Source: Bacteroidales bacterium UBA1374 (GTDB taxonomy: Bacteria > Bacteroidota > Bacteroidia > Bacteroidales > UBA932). Taken from it: 64,000 nucleotides of DNA. Shown here piece by piece: positions 62,306 to 64,000 of the stretch. A program made the translations under genes and the position numbers. The stretch is taken from NCBI GenBank assembly GCA_002305545.1, contig DBRG01000013.1, positions 1 to 64,000 on the forward strand, in the 5' to 3' direction. The notes below the pieces were generated by a model, which was not told where the DNA came from, did not search any database, and saw only the letters and a list, made by a program, of their open reading frames with translations. Position 1 is the first letter of the stretch; each line of letters starts with the position of its first letter.

Positions 62306-62622
62306 CCCATCATGTCCTTAATTTCAGTCAGCTGTGTCTTGATCCGGTTGAGCGATGCTATGATGTCTACCGTTCTGTCCTCCCCTTCCTTGTTGTCCCT
62401 CAGGCGCTTTTTTGCCCCTTCCAGGGTCATTCCGCGTTCCTTTACCAGGTGATAAATGATTTTGAAACTGGCCATATCATCTGCAGTAAACAGCCGGTTG
62501 CCTTTCTTATTTCTTACCGGTTTAATAAAATCGCAAAAAGTGGTGGACCAGAAACGCACAAGGGAGGTGCTTTCTCCAAGCATTTCGGCCACTTCTCCAA
62601 TGGAGTAGTACATTTTATCCAT
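62302..62622 (-). CDS. MerR family transcriptional regulator
   Basis: This 106-residue protein has a winged MerR helix-turn-helix (YYSIGEVAEMLGESTSLVRFWS, residues 5-26) followed by the DMASFKIIYHLVKERGMTLEGAKKRL helical part. No effector domain or metal-binding Cys is present. Targets unknown; it lies within the long minus-strand run and overlaps the Nif3 start by four bases. Confidence 0.9.
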   Translation of the reverse strand: MDKMYYSIGEVAEMLGESTSLVRFWSTTFCDFIKPVRNKKGNRLFTADDMASFKIIYHLVKERGMTLEGAKKRLRDNKEGEDRTVDIIASLNRIKTQLTEIKDMMG

Positions 62623-62628
62623 AATCGG

Positions 62629-63585
62629 TTAATCTAAAGATTGTCCTGTATTATATGCGGTGAGCATAATCTGGCGGTATTCTGCGGGCATGACATCCAT
62701 AAAATAGTAATGGACCGGGTCCATTACCTGCCCTTCCTGCCAGATTTCATAATGCAGGTGGGGCATAAAGGACATTCCGGTAGATCCCACCCGTGCAATG
62801 GTCATTCCCCTTGTAACATATTGGCCTTTTCTAACAAAAATGTCGCTCAGGTGGGCATAAACGGTAGAATAGCCCCTGTAAGGATGCAGGATTTCCACCA
62901 CATTTCCCTTGCCCCTTGCCGAGCGGGCAACGTTGACAACCTGGCCGTCGGCTGTTGACAGCACATCTGTTCCAAGTCCCACCAGAAAATCCATCCCCGT
63001 ATGATCCATCGGGATTTTGTAAAAGGGATGTATACGACGGCCTGTAGTGGCCCCCATGGCTTCCAGGGAGGGATTGCGCAGGGGAAAGGCGGCCGGCAGG
63101 TATTTCAGGCTGTCCAGTTGTCCGTACACAATATTTGAGACCCGGAAGAGGCCATCAGTTACCTGTGCAGCACGTTGTTCCAGCCCGCTGATGACCGAAT
63201 CGGCATGATAGGCCAGTGTGAAAGAAGGATCTTCCATAAGCTGGCTATAATGGTTTATATCGGCTTCTTCTGTAAGTTCAAGGGGCTGTGAATGAAGAAC
63301 AGTCCCGTAAATGCTCTTGTCCCTCACTTCCAGTTCTTCCAGAACCGTGTTCAGATTATTCATTTCACGGCTGAGTCTTTCATATTCGCTCTGCATGATT
63401 TCAGTTTCGCGGATAAGGTCTCTTTCGGCCGGGGAGAGAATGAACATCCCGAAGATCAGATAATAGAGCAGGGCCAGGCCTATGCTGCCCAGGAAAACCC
63501 ATAAGGTGCGCTTTAAGATGGCTTTTACATTGAGACGCACCCTGGTGAATTCCAATTTTTCCTTATTGAACTGATACCGGTTCAT
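62629..63585 (-). CDS. M23 family metallopeptidase, membrane anchored
   Basis: This 318-residue protein has an N-terminal transmembrane helix (about 28-52), a coiled coil (about 60-105) and a LytM/M23 domain with HTGMDFL near residue 194 and HLHYEIWQ near 277, both zinc-binding signatures intact. M23 enzymes cleave peptide cross-bridges of peptidoglycan. It lies nine bases downstream of a second M23 gene, forming a tandem pair. Confidence 0.92.
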   Translation of the reverse strand: MNRYQFNKEKLEFTRVRLNVKAILKRTLWVFLGSIGLALLYYLIFGMFILSPAERDLIRETEIMQSEYERLSREMNNLNTVLEELEVRDKSIYGTVLHSQPLELTEEADINHYSQLMEDPSFTLAYHADSVISGLEQRAAQVTDGLFRVSNIVYGQLDSLKYLPAAFPLRNPSLEAMGATTGRRIHPFYKIPMDHTGMDFLVGLGTDVLSTADGQVVNVARSARGKGNVVEILHPYRGYSTVYAHLSDIFVRKGQYVTRGMTIARVGSTGMSFMPHLHYEIWQEGQVMDPVHYYFMDVMPAEYRQIMLTAYNTGQSLD

Positions 63586-63594
63586 TTTCAGAAA

Positions 63595-64000
63595 CTATTG
63601 GCGTCCGCCCAGAATTACCGCATGGTAATCGTCCGTTGCAATATTGTTGTTGAAATAATTATAAGGATTGACCGGACGTCCCATATATATTACCTCGTAA
63701 TGCACATGAGGACCTGTAGATTTCCCTGTTGCTCCCAGGAGGCCTATCTGCTCTCCGCGCTTGACCAGCTGTCCTTCATATATAGTGGTTTTGTTCAGGT
63801 GAGCGTAACGTGTCTTATAACCAAATCCGTGATCAATAAGTATATAACGTCCGTAACCGTTGTATTCGTAACGTATCGCTTCCACTTTTCCGTCTCCCGT
63901 TGCATAAACAGGTGAATTGGGCGCTCCCGTAAGGTCAATTCCGTCATGCATCCTGATATCTCCGTAAACGGGATCTTTTCTGTACCCGAATCCTCCCGAC
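63595..64000 (-). CDS. M23 family metallopeptidase, partial (5' end beyond the window)
   Basis: The visible C-terminal 134 residues contain the complete catalytic part: HDGIDLTGAPNSPVYATGDG (His and Asp ligands) and GPHVHYEVIYMGRPVNPYNYF. The frame is open to the window edge (GFGYRKDPVYGDIRMHDG), so the in-window ATG at 63951 is not the true start. It is a paralog of the next gene downstream (9-base gap). The tandem and the small gap suggest cotranscription. Confidence 0.92.
   Translation of the reverse strand, partial: SGGFGYRKDPVYGDIRMHDGIDLTGAPNSPVYATGDGKVEAIRYEYNGYGRYILIDHGFGYKTRYAHLNKTTIYEGQLVKRGEQIGLLGATGKSTGPHVHYEVIYMGRPVNPYNYFNNNIATDDYHAVILGGRQ

Overview
The window looks like a chromosomal segment of an anaerobic member of the Bacteroidota, most likely order Bacteroidales; I cannot fix the family. 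The evidence is the set of Bacteroidota-type genes (an OstA-like protein with two SurA-type isomerases, a probable DUF4831 protein, an RseC-RnfBCDGEA cluster, GH97 and LacZ-type GH2 enzymes) and the recurring promoter element TAnnTTTG, in two strong cases preceded by TTTG at a 19-base spacing. No insertion sequence, prophage, CRISPR array or tRNA gene was found. Coding density is very high. Apart from the rRNA gene, no gap between genes exceeds 100 bases except the 244 bases upstream of the 23S gene.

Layout. 1-2020 is most of a 23S rRNA gene on the minus strand, with its own promoter and no 16S upstream. 2265-6136 is a peptide module (M15 carboxypeptidase, OPT transporter, peptidase T), followed by a convergent lipoprotein lipase. 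7370-14849 is a galactoside-directed block: mutarotase, a cyclase-family hydrolase on the other strand, a fusion of glycerophosphodiesterase to a complete LacZ beta-galactosidase, and a GH97 enzyme with alpha-galactosidase-type residues. 14803-15976 holds a zeta-like kinase and a SpoU methyltransferase. 15952-23062 (minus) runs NlpC/P60 peptidase, dipeptide epimerase, a small protein, metH, metF. 23122-25745 has a radical SAM protein, a LOG-family protein and a dicarboxylate/amino acid symporter. 25809-31722 is guaB plus outer-membrane biogenesis genes. 31699-38505 (minus) holds glyA, the rpsF-rpsR-rplI operon, pepD, a DUF4831-like gene and an LpxL-type acyltransferase. 38571-42545 carries three transporters. 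42473-51551 mixes a U32 protein, glycosyltransferase, murF, dut, cyclophilin, a GH2 enzyme and a D,D-carboxypeptidase. 51524-64000 is one uninterrupted minus-strand run of 17 genes: two M23 peptidases, MerR, Nif3, zinc-ribbon protein, aminotransferase, dnaB, DUF3108, RseC, the six Rnf genes and a TPR protein.

Functional themes are peptide and muropeptide salvage, galactoside hydrolysis, envelope biogenesis, and Rnf-based ion-coupled electron transfer between ferredoxin and NAD.

The most unusual signals are: a 23S gene separated from 16S with its own promoter; the GDPD-LacZ fusion; an ABC permease whose fused binding domain appears circularly permuted; start codons placed 4-7 bases after TAnnTTTG at about a dozen genes, which predicts leaderless or near-leaderless mRNAs; closely spaced back-to-back divergent promoters; and the fact that all ten convergent gene pairs overlap at their 3' ends. 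All calls come from reading the sequence; no database search was run.
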